This document shows positions 1 to 7,024 of a stretch of DNA of 64,000 bases, piece by piece (position 1 is the first letter of the stretch; every line of letters starts with the position of its first letter). The notes beneath the pieces are model-generated. The model was not told where the DNA came from. It was given only the letters and a program-made list of their open reading frames with translations, and did no database searches. The DNA is taken from NCBI GenBank assembly GCA_964415975.1, contig CAYQCN010000001.1, positions 1 through 64,000 on the forward strand, in the 5' to 3' direction. This DNA comes from CAYQCN01 sp964415975 (GTDB lineage Bacteria; Patescibacteriota; Saccharimonadia; QS-5-54-17). Both the position numbers and the translations under genes were made by a program.

Positions 1-268
1 TTAGCCAGTGCATGTATTTTACCTCTATGAGCTTGACTTCTTTGTTGCGCTGATTGATGACGGCAAAGTCTGGCGCGGTGCGAAGAGTTTCTATCACGCC
101 GCTCTTTTCATCGTAGCTATAGCCATGCTGGACTAGATCTGGAATGACCTTTTCGTAGCCAAACTCTAGCACCGTGAATTCACCAGCCTCTCTGAGCATC
201 TGCGCAAAAACAGTCTCTGCGATTTTCCCCTTTACTAAATTGCGGGCGAACTTTTCATTGCTAGCCAT
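1..268 (-). CDS. Partial PD-(D/E)XK nuclease-like hypothetical protein
   Basis: The reading frame starts with ATG at 266-268 on the minus strand (MASNEKFARN...) and runs off the left edge without a stop, so only about 89 N-terminal residues are visible. It ends in a segment reading APDFAVINQ, then VKLIEVKYM. A D followed about 13 residues later by E-x-K on adjacent beta-like strands is the core of the PD-(D/E)XK nuclease fold, often found in restriction or repair enzymes and in small conserved unknowns of CPR genomes. The N-terminal helix (GKIAETVFAQML) also fits that fold. Function is inferred only from this pattern; the missing C-terminus could change the call. Confidence 0.5.
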   Translation of the reverse strand, partial: MASNEKFARNLVKGKIAETVFAQMLREAGEFTVLEFGYEKVIPDLVQHGYSYDEKSGVIETLRTAPDFAVINQRNKEVKLIEVKYMHWL

Positions 269-279
269 GGTGATCTTGC

Positions 280-302
280 TTGTGCATAAATTGTAAGCAC
301 AA
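280..302. promoter_or_regulatory. Inverted repeat upstream of the partial nuclease-like gene
   Basis: TTGTGC at 280-285 and GCACAA at 297-302 form a perfect 6 bp inverted repeat with an 11 bp spacer, lying 12 nt upstream of the minus-strand start codon at 268. The position suits an operator for a dimeric repressor, but no regulator is assigned and chance cannot be excluded. Confidence 0.3.
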
Positions 303-451
303 TAGCATGCGCAAGCTGTATTTGCCAGCATCTACAGAATTATATAAGTATTAAAGTCGGAATATGGGCAAAACTAAGCTCAATACACCCCAACATCATT
401 AGTCTGAGCGTGCAAGATGTATGGTGGGAGGAGATCCCAGGTGTAACATAG

Positions 452-480
452 TTGACAGCTATAAGCACAAATTTTATAAT
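452..480 (+). promoter_or_regulatory. Consensus sigma70-type promoter with long structured leader
   Basis: TTGACA at 452-457 and TATAAT at 475-480 are both perfect consensus boxes with an ideal 17 bp spacer. Transcription would start near 487 and give a leader of about 190 nt before the membrane-protein gene at 678. The leader holds a GAGAA/TTCTC hairpin and a longer GAGATG...CATCTC pairing (about 539-592). The region 269-677 otherwise shows no convincing gene: a 67-codon frame at 499-702 overlaps the next gene and has a poor start. Confidence 0.8.
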
Positions 481-677
481 ATGAATTGCTTTTGAGAAGT
501 GTTCTCAGGAGTGTTTTTTGACAAGACAAGCAAGCATCGAGATGGGGGTCGAATATGTTGGCAGGTCCAATTTACTCGTCCCTCATCTCAGGTCAACGAA
601 GAGAGGCAAATTAACAAAGCAATACAGGTATCCGAAATCATCGAGCAACTCTCACAACCCCTCACTAGGAGGATGAC

Positions 678-1063
678 ATGGCTAAGGCAATCGCTTACCT
701 GAATCTCGCTTTCATGGCGACATTCGTAGTGCTGCAAATTACATCTCATATGGGTGATGTCTACCCGCTGGTGGTGTACGAAGCTGTCAGCTCAGGGCTG
801 GTCATCAGCCTGGCCCTGCTTTGGTTCGCTTTCATGTTCGACTTCAGGCAAAAACTGCCCTACNNNNNNNNNNTCTCACACTGGCGATGGTGGTAACGGT
901 AGGGGTGTCTGTCATGTCTATGTGGCTTGATGATCGGGGTATCAGCTCAATGCCCAATGTGCTGACGCCATTGGCTGGCTTGGCCACGGGTTTCATGTGT
1001 GCGGTCTTCCTTATCGTCAACATCCTACTTGCTGTAGACGAAAATGAGCCGCCCCCGGATTGA
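678..1063 (+). CDS. Small four-helix membrane protein, interrupted by an assembly gap
   Basis: Starts at ATG 678 behind a near-perfect Shine-Dalgarno (AGGAGG, 6 nt spacing). The visible halves are about 62 residues (MAKAIAYLNL...FRQKLPY) and, after the 10-N run at 864-873, about 62 more ending VDENEPPPD. The second half is in a different frame relative to the N-run, so the true gap length is not 10; I read the two pieces as one protein of about 125-130 residues. Four hydrophobic segments are visible: residues 5-25, 30-52, one just after the gap, and one near the C-terminus. The gene is visibly richer in G+C than its neighbours. No family was recognised. It has its own promoter at 452-480 and a strong hairpin downstream, so it looks like a single-gene unit. 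Confidence 0.6.
864..873. other. Assembly gap (10 N)
   Basis: Ten N characters interrupt the membrane-protein gene at 678-1063. The reading frames on the two sides do not match across exactly 10 nt, so the number of N is nominal. Confidence 0.9.
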
Positions 1064-1099
1064 CACAAGCGGCGGAAGGCAGCCGGTGCCGAGATAGGC

Positions 1100-1119
1100 G
1101 TGGCTGCTCATGCAGCCAC
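1100..1119 (+). terminator. Hairpin, probable terminator of the membrane-protein gene
   Basis: GTGGCTGC (1100-1107) pairs perfectly with GCAGCCAC (1112-1119) across a TCAT loop, 37 nt after the stop codon of the upstream gene. It is followed by a pyrimidine-rich tract (CCTTCTTC) rather than a clean U-run, so efficiency is uncertain. Confidence 0.5.
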
Positions 1120-1412
1120 CCTTCTTCGTAGTCCAAAGCTTGCTTGTCTGTTCCGCTTCCATAGATATGTATTTATGCTGATTGATTCCTCTTGTTTATC
1201 ATTTTTATCATTACAAACTACAAACTTTCAGAAAAATTATATTAGCGATGACAACTATAATTTATGAGTTTTTGTACATTCTTCGCAATCTTTATGTCTA
1301 GTAGCTCGGCTACCGAGAGCGCTAATAAGCAACAAAAGCAAACTTCAATCGTAGCGATTCTTGGCTATCGCAGGGATAAGAGTGTTGGCCTTCACGGTGC
1401 TAGAATTAAATT
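1120..1412. other. Intergenic stretch, AT-rich
   Basis: No open frame or RNA family was recognised. It is AT-rich and contains a short perfect hairpin CTCGG-cta-CCGAG near 1305-1317. It should hold the promoter of the following gene, but I see no convincing -35/-10 pair. Confidence 0.4.
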
Positions 1413-1844
1413 ATGAACGCACAGCAGCTGAATATTTATCTCGACATCGACGGGGTATTGCTCATCAATGAAAAGCATGCGGCTCCATATGCTGATGAGC
1501 TGATAGCTTATGTGCTAGATAACTTCCCGGGCTCGGTGCATTGGCTGACGACCCATTGTTGGCAGGGTGAGAATCGGACGTATGAAGTGCTCTCCCCTGT
1601 TCTCTCAAGCCAGGTGGCCGATCGGCTACATGAGATCAAGCCGACCGATTGGGGTGAATATAAGACCGATGCTATAGACTTCTCTCGCCCATTTGTCTGG
1701 CTGGATGATGATCTATACGATGAAGAACGGACTGAGCTTGCGCGACGTGACACGCTAGATAGTTTCGTACATATAGATCTAGCCAAGGACTCACATCAGC
1801 TCAAGAAGGTACTCGATATGCTACAAACTCACTCAGGCAATTAA
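1413..1844 (+). CDS. HAD-like hydrolase domain protein
   Basis: A 143-residue protein. Residues 8-17 read IYLDIDGVLL, the DxDG motif I of haloacid dehalogenase-like phosphohydrolases, where the first Asp is the nucleophile. Near residue 93 FVWLDDDL resembles the acidic motif IV (hydrophobic stretch then DD) that binds magnesium. WLTTHCW near residue 44 fits motif II (hhhT). The length suits a capless small HAD domain; similar short HAD-like proteins occur in actinobacteria and CPR bacteria. Substrate unknown. ATG at 1413 is the first start; there is no clear Shine-Dalgarno. It converges on the Crp/Fnr regulator across 45 nt that contain a GCCCC-ga-GGGGC hairpin. Confidence 0.6.
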   Translation: MNAQQLNIYLDIDGVLLINEKHAAPYADELIAYVLDNFPGSVHWLTTHCWQGENRTYEVLSPVLSSQVADRLHEIKPTDWGEYKTDAIDFSRPFVWLDDDLYDEERTELARRDTLDSFVHIDLAKDSHQLKKVLDMLQTHSGN

Positions 1845-1889
1845 AGAATAGACACACCCGAAAAAGCCTGCAACGTCGCCCCGAGGGGC

Positions 1890-2540
1890 CTATATGTCTG
1901 CTAGCAATTCTTGCTCGAGGGTGTCGAGGTCTTTGATGATTATGTATTTGCGGGTCATATCAAGTAGCCCGTCCTGCTTGAGCTTGTTGAGTTCGCGGCT
2001 AGTGGTCTCACGGGATATGCCGACCCGGCAAGCTAGGTCGGTCTCATAGAGCAGAAGTAGATAGCTGCCGTCTGGTTGACTCTCGCCAAAGCGCTGGCAG
2101 GATAGTACGAGCTCAAATATTATGCGTGTCTTAGCAGTGCTAGACATCATGTGCACCATGCGCCTTTGCGCCCCTTCAGCGCCTAGGAATATGCGGCGGA
2201 GTAAATCATAAAGCACGTCGTTGTTGGCTTGTATGAAGTCAAGTACATCTTGTGGTGGGGCAACTTTGAGCGCGGTGCTGTTGTGGCTGGCGTAGAAGTA
2301 AGTATTGGGGGTGTTATTGATAGCCCAGGCCATCGGAAAGAAGGCTGGTGGCTTGAATATATTTACCACCACCTCTAGGCCTTTGCTAGATATGTCGTAT
2401 TGCTTGACCTGTCCGCTTAGTAGCAAATAGACACCGCTTGGATCGTCGCCTGCGTAAATGATGATCTCTTTGTCATCATACTCCCTAGTGGGATAAGGCG
2501 AGAAAAAATCCCATGTCTTCTGCGCGGCTAAGGCGTCCAT
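1890..2540 (-). CDS. Crp/Fnr family transcriptional regulator
   Basis: A 216-residue regulator. Residues 22-110 form the cyclic-nucleotide-binding-like jelly roll (I-I-Y-A-G-D-D-P-S-G-V-Y-L-L-L-S-G-Q-V), followed by a long dimerisation helix (about 115-140) and a winged helix-turn-helix near 165-205 (DLACRVGISRETTSREL). The recognition helix SRETTSREL is typical of Crp/Fnr. No cysteine cluster for an Fnr-type iron-sulfur centre is seen at the N-terminus, and the phosphate-binding cassette of cAMP sensors is not evident, so the signal is unknown. It lies downstream of, and in line with, the signal peptidase and fibre genes. Two Crp/Fnr-like palindromes sit upstream of that unit at 4393-4448, which makes it the best candidate local regulator. 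Confidence 0.88.
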   Translation of the reverse strand: MDALAAQKTWDFFSPYPTREYDDKEIIIYAGDDPSGVYLLLSGQVKQYDISSKGLEVVVNIFKPPAFFPMAWAINNTPNTYFYASHNSTALKVAPPQDVLDFIQANNDVLYDLLRRIFLGAEGAQRRMVHMMSSTAKTRIIFELVLSCQRFGESQPDGSYLLLLYETDLACRVGISRETTSRELNKLKQDGLLDMTRKYIIIKDLDTLEQELLADI

Positions 2541-2606
2541 GATTAATCCTCTTAGACCTATTATACCCCAGAAATAGCCAAAGAGGGTAGCTCTGCCTTG
2601 ATGCGC

Positions 2607-3617
2607 CTATTCGGCTGTGCAGACGTGCGATAGGTTGAAGAAGTCTCGGCCGTCTATGCCATAAGCTTCCGTGCTGATAAGTGTAGAGCCAGGAGTAGTG
2701 ACGAAATATGCGTGCATGGAGTGTGGGTGGATGTGGGCATCGCTCAAGCTTTGCGTGCCATCGCTGAATTCTAGCTCGATATGCGTGAAGTGGCCGGCTG
2801 GGTGGATGAAGTGCCATACATCGTGCTCGCTACTTATGTCGAGGCACTCATCGTGAGGCTTTTGGTTGGCGAAGCTTGTGATAGCGAGCGGTAGTAGATT
2901 GGCTTGGTTGAAGCGCAGGCTTCCGCCATCCGGCTCCTCCCAGCTGGCGGAAGTGAATGTGTTGCCAGAATTGGCGGCTTGGTCGGTGAATTGGGCAATG
3001 GTAGTACCCGATATGAAGCTGAAGCCTATGGCCGTGATAGCTATGAGCTTGAGGCTCTGGAGCTTCTTGTCCATAGCTGGATGGCGATAGATGGGATGTG
3101 GCTTGAGCTGGCGGTATATATTCTTGATCTCTAGGGCTACGAGTATGAGGGCGGGCACCAGTACGAGCATGGTCATGCCGAGTGGAGTCATCACGGCTCC
3201 ATATATATAGCCGACGTATGGCACAGAGTAGCTCACCCGCCCGACTATCTGGCTGGCGCTCACTTCTCCTCTATCGATGGATTGATTGGCATCACCTTGC
3301 GTGATGAAGCCAGCTTCGGTCGTCTCGACGATGCGGTGGGTGATGAACTGGCTAGGATCGCTGGCTTGAGCGTAGGTGATTACCTGGCCGGGTGCTAGTG
3401 AGTGTGCATGGGGGTAGCTAGTGTCTATGAGGACAACCGAGCCGGTCGGTATCTCGGGGCTCATCGAGCCAGATGTGACTGTCTTGAGCTGATAATCGCC
3501 CAGCAATGAATAGTGCGACGCGGCCAATAACCCCATGAACAATACCGCCAAGCCGATAAGAAGCAGATAGGCGGTATTGCCGATGACTTTGGCGATGGTC
3601 TTTTGCCTCTGCTGCAT
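2607..3617 (-). CDS. SipW-type signal peptidase I fused to a TasA-like C-terminal domain
   Basis: A 336-residue membrane protein. Residues 13-35 are a transmembrane helix; SGSMSP at 49-54 carries the catalytic serine (Ser51) and THR at 93-95 supplies the His that replaces Lys in the archaeal/ER and Bacillus SipW subgroup of family S26; QGDAN at 107-111 is the conserved GD box. A second helix spans about 140-163. After that, normal SipW ends, but here a further basic segment, a hydrophobic helix (about 189-208) and the motif AQFTDQAANSGNTF follow. That motif mirrors the N-terminus of the fibre protein encoded just upstream (AVWTDTETNQGNVF). The last 100 residues form an extracellular His-rich domain. 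The enzyme probably matures the neighbouring TasA-like protein. Confidence 0.82.
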   Translation of the reverse strand: MQQRQKTIAKVIGNTAYLLLIGLAVLFMGLLAASHYSLLGDYQLKTVTSGSMSPEIPTGSVVLIDTSYPHAHSLAPGQVITYAQASDPSQFITHRIVETTEAGFITQGDANQSIDRGEVSASQIVGRVSYSVPYVGYIYGAVMTPLGMTMLVLVPALILVALEIKNIYRQLKPHPIYRHPAMDKKLQSLKLIAITAIGFSFISGTTIAQFTDQAANSGNTFTSASWEEPDGGSLRFNQANLLPLAITSFANQKPHDECLDISSEHDVWHFIHPAGHFTHIELEFSDGTQSLSDAHIHPHSMHAYFVTTPGSTLISTEAYGIDGRDFFNLSHVCTAE

Positions 3618-3641
3618 AGCCCGTCCTCTAGTTGCTTTAGC

Positions 3642-3687
3642 GGCTCCTTTCGAGCCTTGTCACCCGGCCCTTCTTATAGGGGCCGGG
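3642..3687 (-). promoter_or_regulatory. Hairpin pair between fibre gene and signal peptidase
   Basis: CCCGGCCC (3663-3670) pairs with GGGCCGGG (3680-3687), and next to it GGCTC pairs with GAGCC (about 3642-3655). They occupy the 108 nt between the fibre gene and sipW. There is no U-run on the minus strand, so they more likely act as a partial terminator or an mRNA-processing/stability structure that keeps the peptidase below its substrate. Confidence 0.5.
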
Positions 3688-3725
3688 CTGCAAGACTAAA
3701 AAGCACTCGGTCTGCTAATTAATCC

Positions 3726-4367
3726 TTAGTTGACACTGCTAGCAGTTACTAGCAAGTCGACTGTGAACTTTTTGTTCTGGTAATCGTTGCCTGCATCTGG
3801 GGCTAGGCGCACTTCTACTTCATAGACACCGGCGTAACCTTCTGGCAAGTCAAACTGGTCGCTACCTATTTCGACGTTGCCATCGAGCCAGTCGCGGAGT
3901 GTAGTGTCAAAAGATACTATCTCCTGGCCTGTGTTGCCTTCTGTCCAGAGAGTGAATCCCCCATCGCTAGGATCGCCAATCTTGTCAGCTAGAGGGCTTT
4001 CTATATCACCTACATCACCTATTTGTACAATTCTCACCTCTAGCACTCTATCAAGTCCAGGGGCGCCACCGTCGCGGACTGGATTGACTAAGTCTACGTC
4101 AAAGCTGACCGGACCTGTGCTTCGATTGCCAATCAATATCTGAGCCGATTCTCTGTCGCCTGGTATCATGCCGTGTCCGTCAAAGAAGTTATCTACTGTT
4201 GTTGGCCCACCTTTTCCATCAAGCTCTATATCGACATGACCAGATGCAAATACATTGCCCTGATTGGTTTCGGTGTCTGTCCACACCGCTTGCGTTGCGC
4301 CAAAGACGAGGACCGAGACCCCGGCTATAGCCACCACGCTAAATAATATTTTCCTCAACCTCTCCAT
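3726..4367 (-). CDS. TasA/CalY (camelysin)-like secreted fibre protein
   Basis: A 213-residue protein with a basic N-terminus, a hydrophobic signal segment at about 8-27 (FSVVAIAGVSVLVFGA), then AVWTDTETNQGNVFASG, the W-x-D-x-E-x-x-x-x-N motif just after the cleavage site of SipW-dependent TasA/camelysin proteins. The rest is beta-rich (DIELD, SFDVDL, VEVRLAPDAGN), as in the TasA jelly roll, which assembles into extracellular fibres in Bacillus biofilms. Start ATG 4367 has a strong Shine-Dalgarno (GGAAGGAG). It lies immediately upstream of the SipW-type peptidase on the same strand. It might serve attachment to a host cell or a biofilm; that role is inferred. Confidence 0.75.
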   Translation of the reverse strand: MERLRKILFSVVAIAGVSVLVFGATQAVWTDTETNQGNVFASGHVDIELDGKGGPTTVDNFFDGHGMIPGDRESAQILIGNRSTGPVSFDVDLVNPVRDGGAPGLDRVLEVRIVQIGDVGDIESPLADKIGDPSDGGFTLWTEGNTGQEIVSFDTTLRDWLDGNVEIGSDQFDLPEGYAGVYEVEVRLAPDAGNDYQNKKFTVDLLVTASSVN

Positions 4368-4392
4368 GAAAATCTCCTTCCATAGATTTTAA

Positions 4393-4410
4393 TAGTGACA
4401 CTTATCACTA
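4393..4410. promoter_or_regulatory. CRP-like palindrome upstream of the fibre gene
   Basis: TAGTGA-N6-TCACTA is a perfect inverted repeat whose AGTGA-N6-TCACT core has the spacing of Crp sites (TGTGA-N6-TCACA). It lies 26-43 nt upstream of the fibre gene start and overlaps a possible -10 box (TATAGT on the minus strand), which would favour repression or steric control. The Crp/Fnr gene at 1890-2540 is a natural candidate binder. Confidence 0.6.
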
Positions 4411-4434
4411 TAGGCACTATATGCGGAGTCTTCG

Positions 4435-4448
4435 TTGATATATATCAC
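4435..4448. promoter_or_regulatory. FNR-like half-palindrome TTGAT-N4-ATCAC
   Basis: TTGAT at 4435-4439 and ATCAC at 4444-4448 flank ATAT, one mismatch from the FNR consensus TTGAT-N4-ATCAA. It lies about 25 bp upstream of the CRP-like palindrome and about 70 bp from the start codon, as in a distal activator site. Confidence 0.5.
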
Positions 4449-4495
4449 ACAACTCACTGCATGACAGCGGTGCGTTTATCGCGGCAATTATTCGC

Positions 4496-5485
4496 CTAGT
4501 AGGTCGAGTGGTAGTAGTGCGGTTCTGGCTGCTTGTCTTTTTTGGGGTGCATGAGGTTGTCTATGAAGCCGTGCTTGCGGAAGTGGGTCTCGGCGATTAC
4601 GATGCCGGCTATCACTACTACACCGCCTACGATGTATATCGGTGAGAATGGCTCCCCTAGCACCATGAAGCCGAGCGAGGCCTTGACCAGGGGGTCTAAG
4701 TAGCGGAATAGCCCGACATCGCTAGCTTTGAGATTCTTGATGGCATAGTAATACAAGTAGTAAGCGAGTATGGTGGTCATGAATATACCCCAGAGTACGC
4801 TCAATGTAGTCTCTGGTGATATGACAAAGAGTTGCGGCAAGCTAGCTTGAAAGTCGATAAATATCAGACTGTAGAGGAAAGTCATAGTTGCCATCAGCCA
4901 GACAAGAAAGCGTGGATCAATATCGACTAGCACTTTCTTCGATAGTACTAGTGTAATAGCTGTAAATATAATCACGGCTATAAAGAGTGCATTGCCGAGT
5001 AGGCTTACCCCTTCTATCGCAAACCCGACAGTACCCAGTACCACCATCATGGCTCCGGTGAATGCCATCGATAGACCCAGTATCATCTTCTTGGTTATAT
5101 TCTCTTTTAGGAATAGGCTCGATAAGATCATGATAATCACTGGTGCAGCCAGCATGATAAAGGCGGCTGAAGATATGTTGGTATTGGCATAGCCATTGAC
5201 TACAAGGCCGTAATTGACCGGCCCAGCTAGCGCACCTACTAGCAGCAAGAGCATCCACTTCTTGAGCGTAAAGCCTCTAGGTGCGTACTTGATAGCCCAC
5301 GGCAAGAGCAATACAGTAGCTGCAGAAAAGCGTAGGAATATATACAGTATCGGCTCGATCTCTTCTATGGCTACTTTGATAGTAAAGCCGGTAGCACCCC
5401 ATATCACTGACGCACCTATTATGGCTGAAATGGCTAGTTTTTTGATGTGTTTGTCTTTATCGAATATCACGCTTGGTATTATCAT
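4496..5485 (-). CDS. EamA/DMT-family transporter
   Basis: About 329 residues with ten predicted transmembrane helices arranged as two repeats of five, the hallmark of the EamA drug/metabolite transporter family. The first repeat begins with AIIGASVIWGATGFTIKVA, typical of EamA helix 1, and the second ends near IYIVGGVVVIAGIVIAE. A TTG 21 nt further upstream (5506) could also be used, but ATG 5485 gives a better start just before the first helix. The C-terminus is short, hydrophilic and Tyr/His-rich. The substrate cannot be deduced; family members export amino acids, nucleotides or metabolites. A second, divergent DMT protein is encoded at 7025-7855. Confidence 0.85.
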   Translation of the reverse strand: MIIPSVIFDKDKHIKKLAISAIIGASVIWGATGFTIKVAIEEIEPILYIFLRFSAATVLLLPWAIKYAPRGFTLKKWMLLLLVGALAGPVNYGLVVNGYANTNISSAAFIMLAAPVIIMILSSLFLKENITKKMILGLSMAFTGAMMVVLGTVGFAIEGVSLLGNALFIAVIIFTAITLVLSKKVLVDIDPRFLVWLMATMTFLYSLIFIDFQASLPQLFVISPETTLSVLWGIFMTTILAYYLYYYAIKNLKASDVGLFRYLDPLVKASLGFMVLGEPFSPIYIVGGVVVIAGIVIAETHFRKHGFIDNLMHPKKDKQPEPHYYHSTY

Positions 5486-5593
5486 GCAGCTTAAACACGA
5501 TGGCAAATTGTATTCGCGCTATAGCTAGTCCGCGCATGCTTGCTGTAGCATAGACTTATGCGCCTTATTTGGTAGCGATGTCTTGGTATTAAT

Positions 5594-6295
5594 ATGAAAA
5601 GTAAAGCTAGCGTAAATTACAAAGCAGTCAGCTCTATACTATTGGTGACGTGGCTTGTGATGCCTGCAATTGTGTCTGTAAGTGGCGCTGTGCTCCAGCC
5701 TGCCTTAGTGATGATGGTAGCTTTAGCGCTTTTTAGTTTTTCATTTATCTTAAAGTCCAAGCCCAGTAAGCCGACATCGATTGCAGGCAAGATATTGATT
5801 ATAACCTCCCTGCTCTCAATCATATTGCTGCTGATAAGTGATGGCTTAGCTTTAGCGCCGGTACAGAGCTTGCCGCTATTGCTCGGGCTGGCAAGCGGTA
5901 TATATCTAGAGCTGATCAGCCCCAATAAGAGATTGCGTAAGTGGATGTTTCTAGCGATAGCTACAAAGATACAGTTTGTATTGGTGGCTTCAATGATAGA
6001 GCTTGCTGAGCAGGGCTCTTTGGAGCTGTTTTTCGATTATGGTGTGTTTTGGAGCTTGGTGGTGTTGATGGGTCTGGGCGTACCCTTGCTGGCGCTTGGT
6101 AGGCTTGGGCTTTATCGGGTGGCGGTCTGGTCGACAACTCTCGTAGCCATAGTGCTAGTGGGTAGTGTTTTTGCTGTGCAGCCGCCTATGACAGTGGCTG
6201 CGCTGGCCGGTCTTGTGCTGCTTTGGCCGGTAGTTACGGAAAGAGTCATCGGACGCTGGATATTCTTTGGCCAAGCTAGCGTAGAATCACAGTAG
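5594..6295 (+). CDS. Polytopic membrane protein of unknown function
   Basis: A 233-residue protein with about seven to eight hydrophobic segments (residues 10-30, 33-52, 64-83, 90-107, 117-135, 148-168, 172-193, 199-217) and few charges. No catalytic motif or family signature is visible. It is transcribed alone on the plus strand, diverging from the EamA transporter. The ATG at 5594 has no strong Shine-Dalgarno but is the first start after the intergenic region. Confidence 0.65.
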   Translation: MKSKASVNYKAVSSILLVTWLVMPAIVSVSGAVLQPALVMMVALALFSFSFILKSKPSKPTSIAGKILIITSLLSIILLLISDGLALAPVQSLPLLLGLASGIYLELISPNKRLRKWMFLAIATKIQFVLVASMIELAEQGSLELFFDYGVFWSLVVLMGLGVPLLALGRLGLYRVAVWSTTLVAIVLVGSVFAVQPPMTVAALAGLVLLWPVVTERVIGRWIFFGQASVESQ

Positions 6296-6421
6296 GTGCT
6301 TTAAATAGTACACTTGGTGGTTGCGTGCAATCTCACAGTATTAACGTACAACAATTATTAGAAGCAGCTGGTTGTACTAATTTGCTAGCTTAGTTGGTTT
6401 GAATATAGCTTATGACCATCG

Positions 6422-6931
6422 CTAGTCATTGGCTTTTTCTAATAAATTTTGGCTTATGCTTTGAGCCCACTTATCTATTTCGTTAAAGTCTCTGAAGTCG
6501 CCATATTCGGCTTTCACAGCTCGCAATATGCCTCTTTCGGCCAAATTGAGATCAGTTTTGTCGAGCTTGCCGTAAAATACTTTGTGGTCTATTGGGTTTA
6601 GCTTGTTGACTAGTTCAACTACGCCTTGGCCGATTGGCTCAACGGCTGAGGATTTATCCGGTTCGCCAGTGGGGCCGCTTGAGAATATCCACAAAGGTTT
6701 AGACTCGAGATCTTGTATATTATTGTCTACAAATTGCCTGGCTGCTCTTAGCCAGCTACCGGCATAAACAGCACTCCCTAGGACGATTGCCTCGTACTTA
6801 GATATGCCCTTAGTGTCCTCTACGGCTAAAAGTTCGGCTTTTTCGATTTCTTCAGCGAGTACTGCCGCAATAGCTTTAGCTATTTCCTCGGTAGAGCCAT
6901 GCTTACTGGCGTAAGTTATGAGCACCTTCAT
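6422..6931 (-). CDS. Flavodoxin-domain protein (HemG/menaquinone-dependent oxidase-like)
   Basis: A 169-residue flavodoxin-like protein. Residues 3-14 (VLITYASKHGST) are the FMN phosphate-binding loop (T/S-x-T/S-x-x-G-x-T type), AIVLGSAVYAGSW near 49-61 and LWIFSSGPTGEP near 81-92 are the isoalloxazine-contacting loops. The arrangement, including GSAVYAG and the Trp that follows, is closest to the flavodoxin domain of HemG-type protoporphyrinogen oxidases, but a haem pathway is not otherwise seen here, so a general electron carrier or quinone reductase is equally possible. ATG 6931 follows a good Shine-Dalgarno (GAGGTGA). Confidence 0.8.
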   Translation of the reverse strand: MKVLITYASKHGSTEEIAKAIAAVLAEEIEKAELLAVEDTKGISKYEAIVLGSAVYAGSWLRAARQFVDNNIQDLESKPLWIFSSGPTGEPDKSSAVEPIGQGVVELVNKLNPIDHKVFYGKLDKTDLNLAERGILRAVKAEYGDFRDFNEIDKWAQSISQNLLEKAND

Positions 6932-7024
6932 TGCCTGGTCACCTCTTTTGCAATATGGGTTTGGTTGATAATCAATGGTTTTTGTTTCGGAGAATATATC
7001 TCATTACTTATTTTATCAAAATAT

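Noticed and set aside
499..702. 67-codon open frame after the consensus promoter
   Set aside because: It starts with GTG without a clear ribosome binding site, overlaps the well-supported start at 678 and has no protein-like pattern; the region is better read as a structured leader.
2485..2817. 110-codon minus-strand frame between the Crp/Fnr and signal peptidase genes
   Set aside because: It is a shadow frame overlapping both real genes, rich in Arg/His/Ser with no plausible fold.
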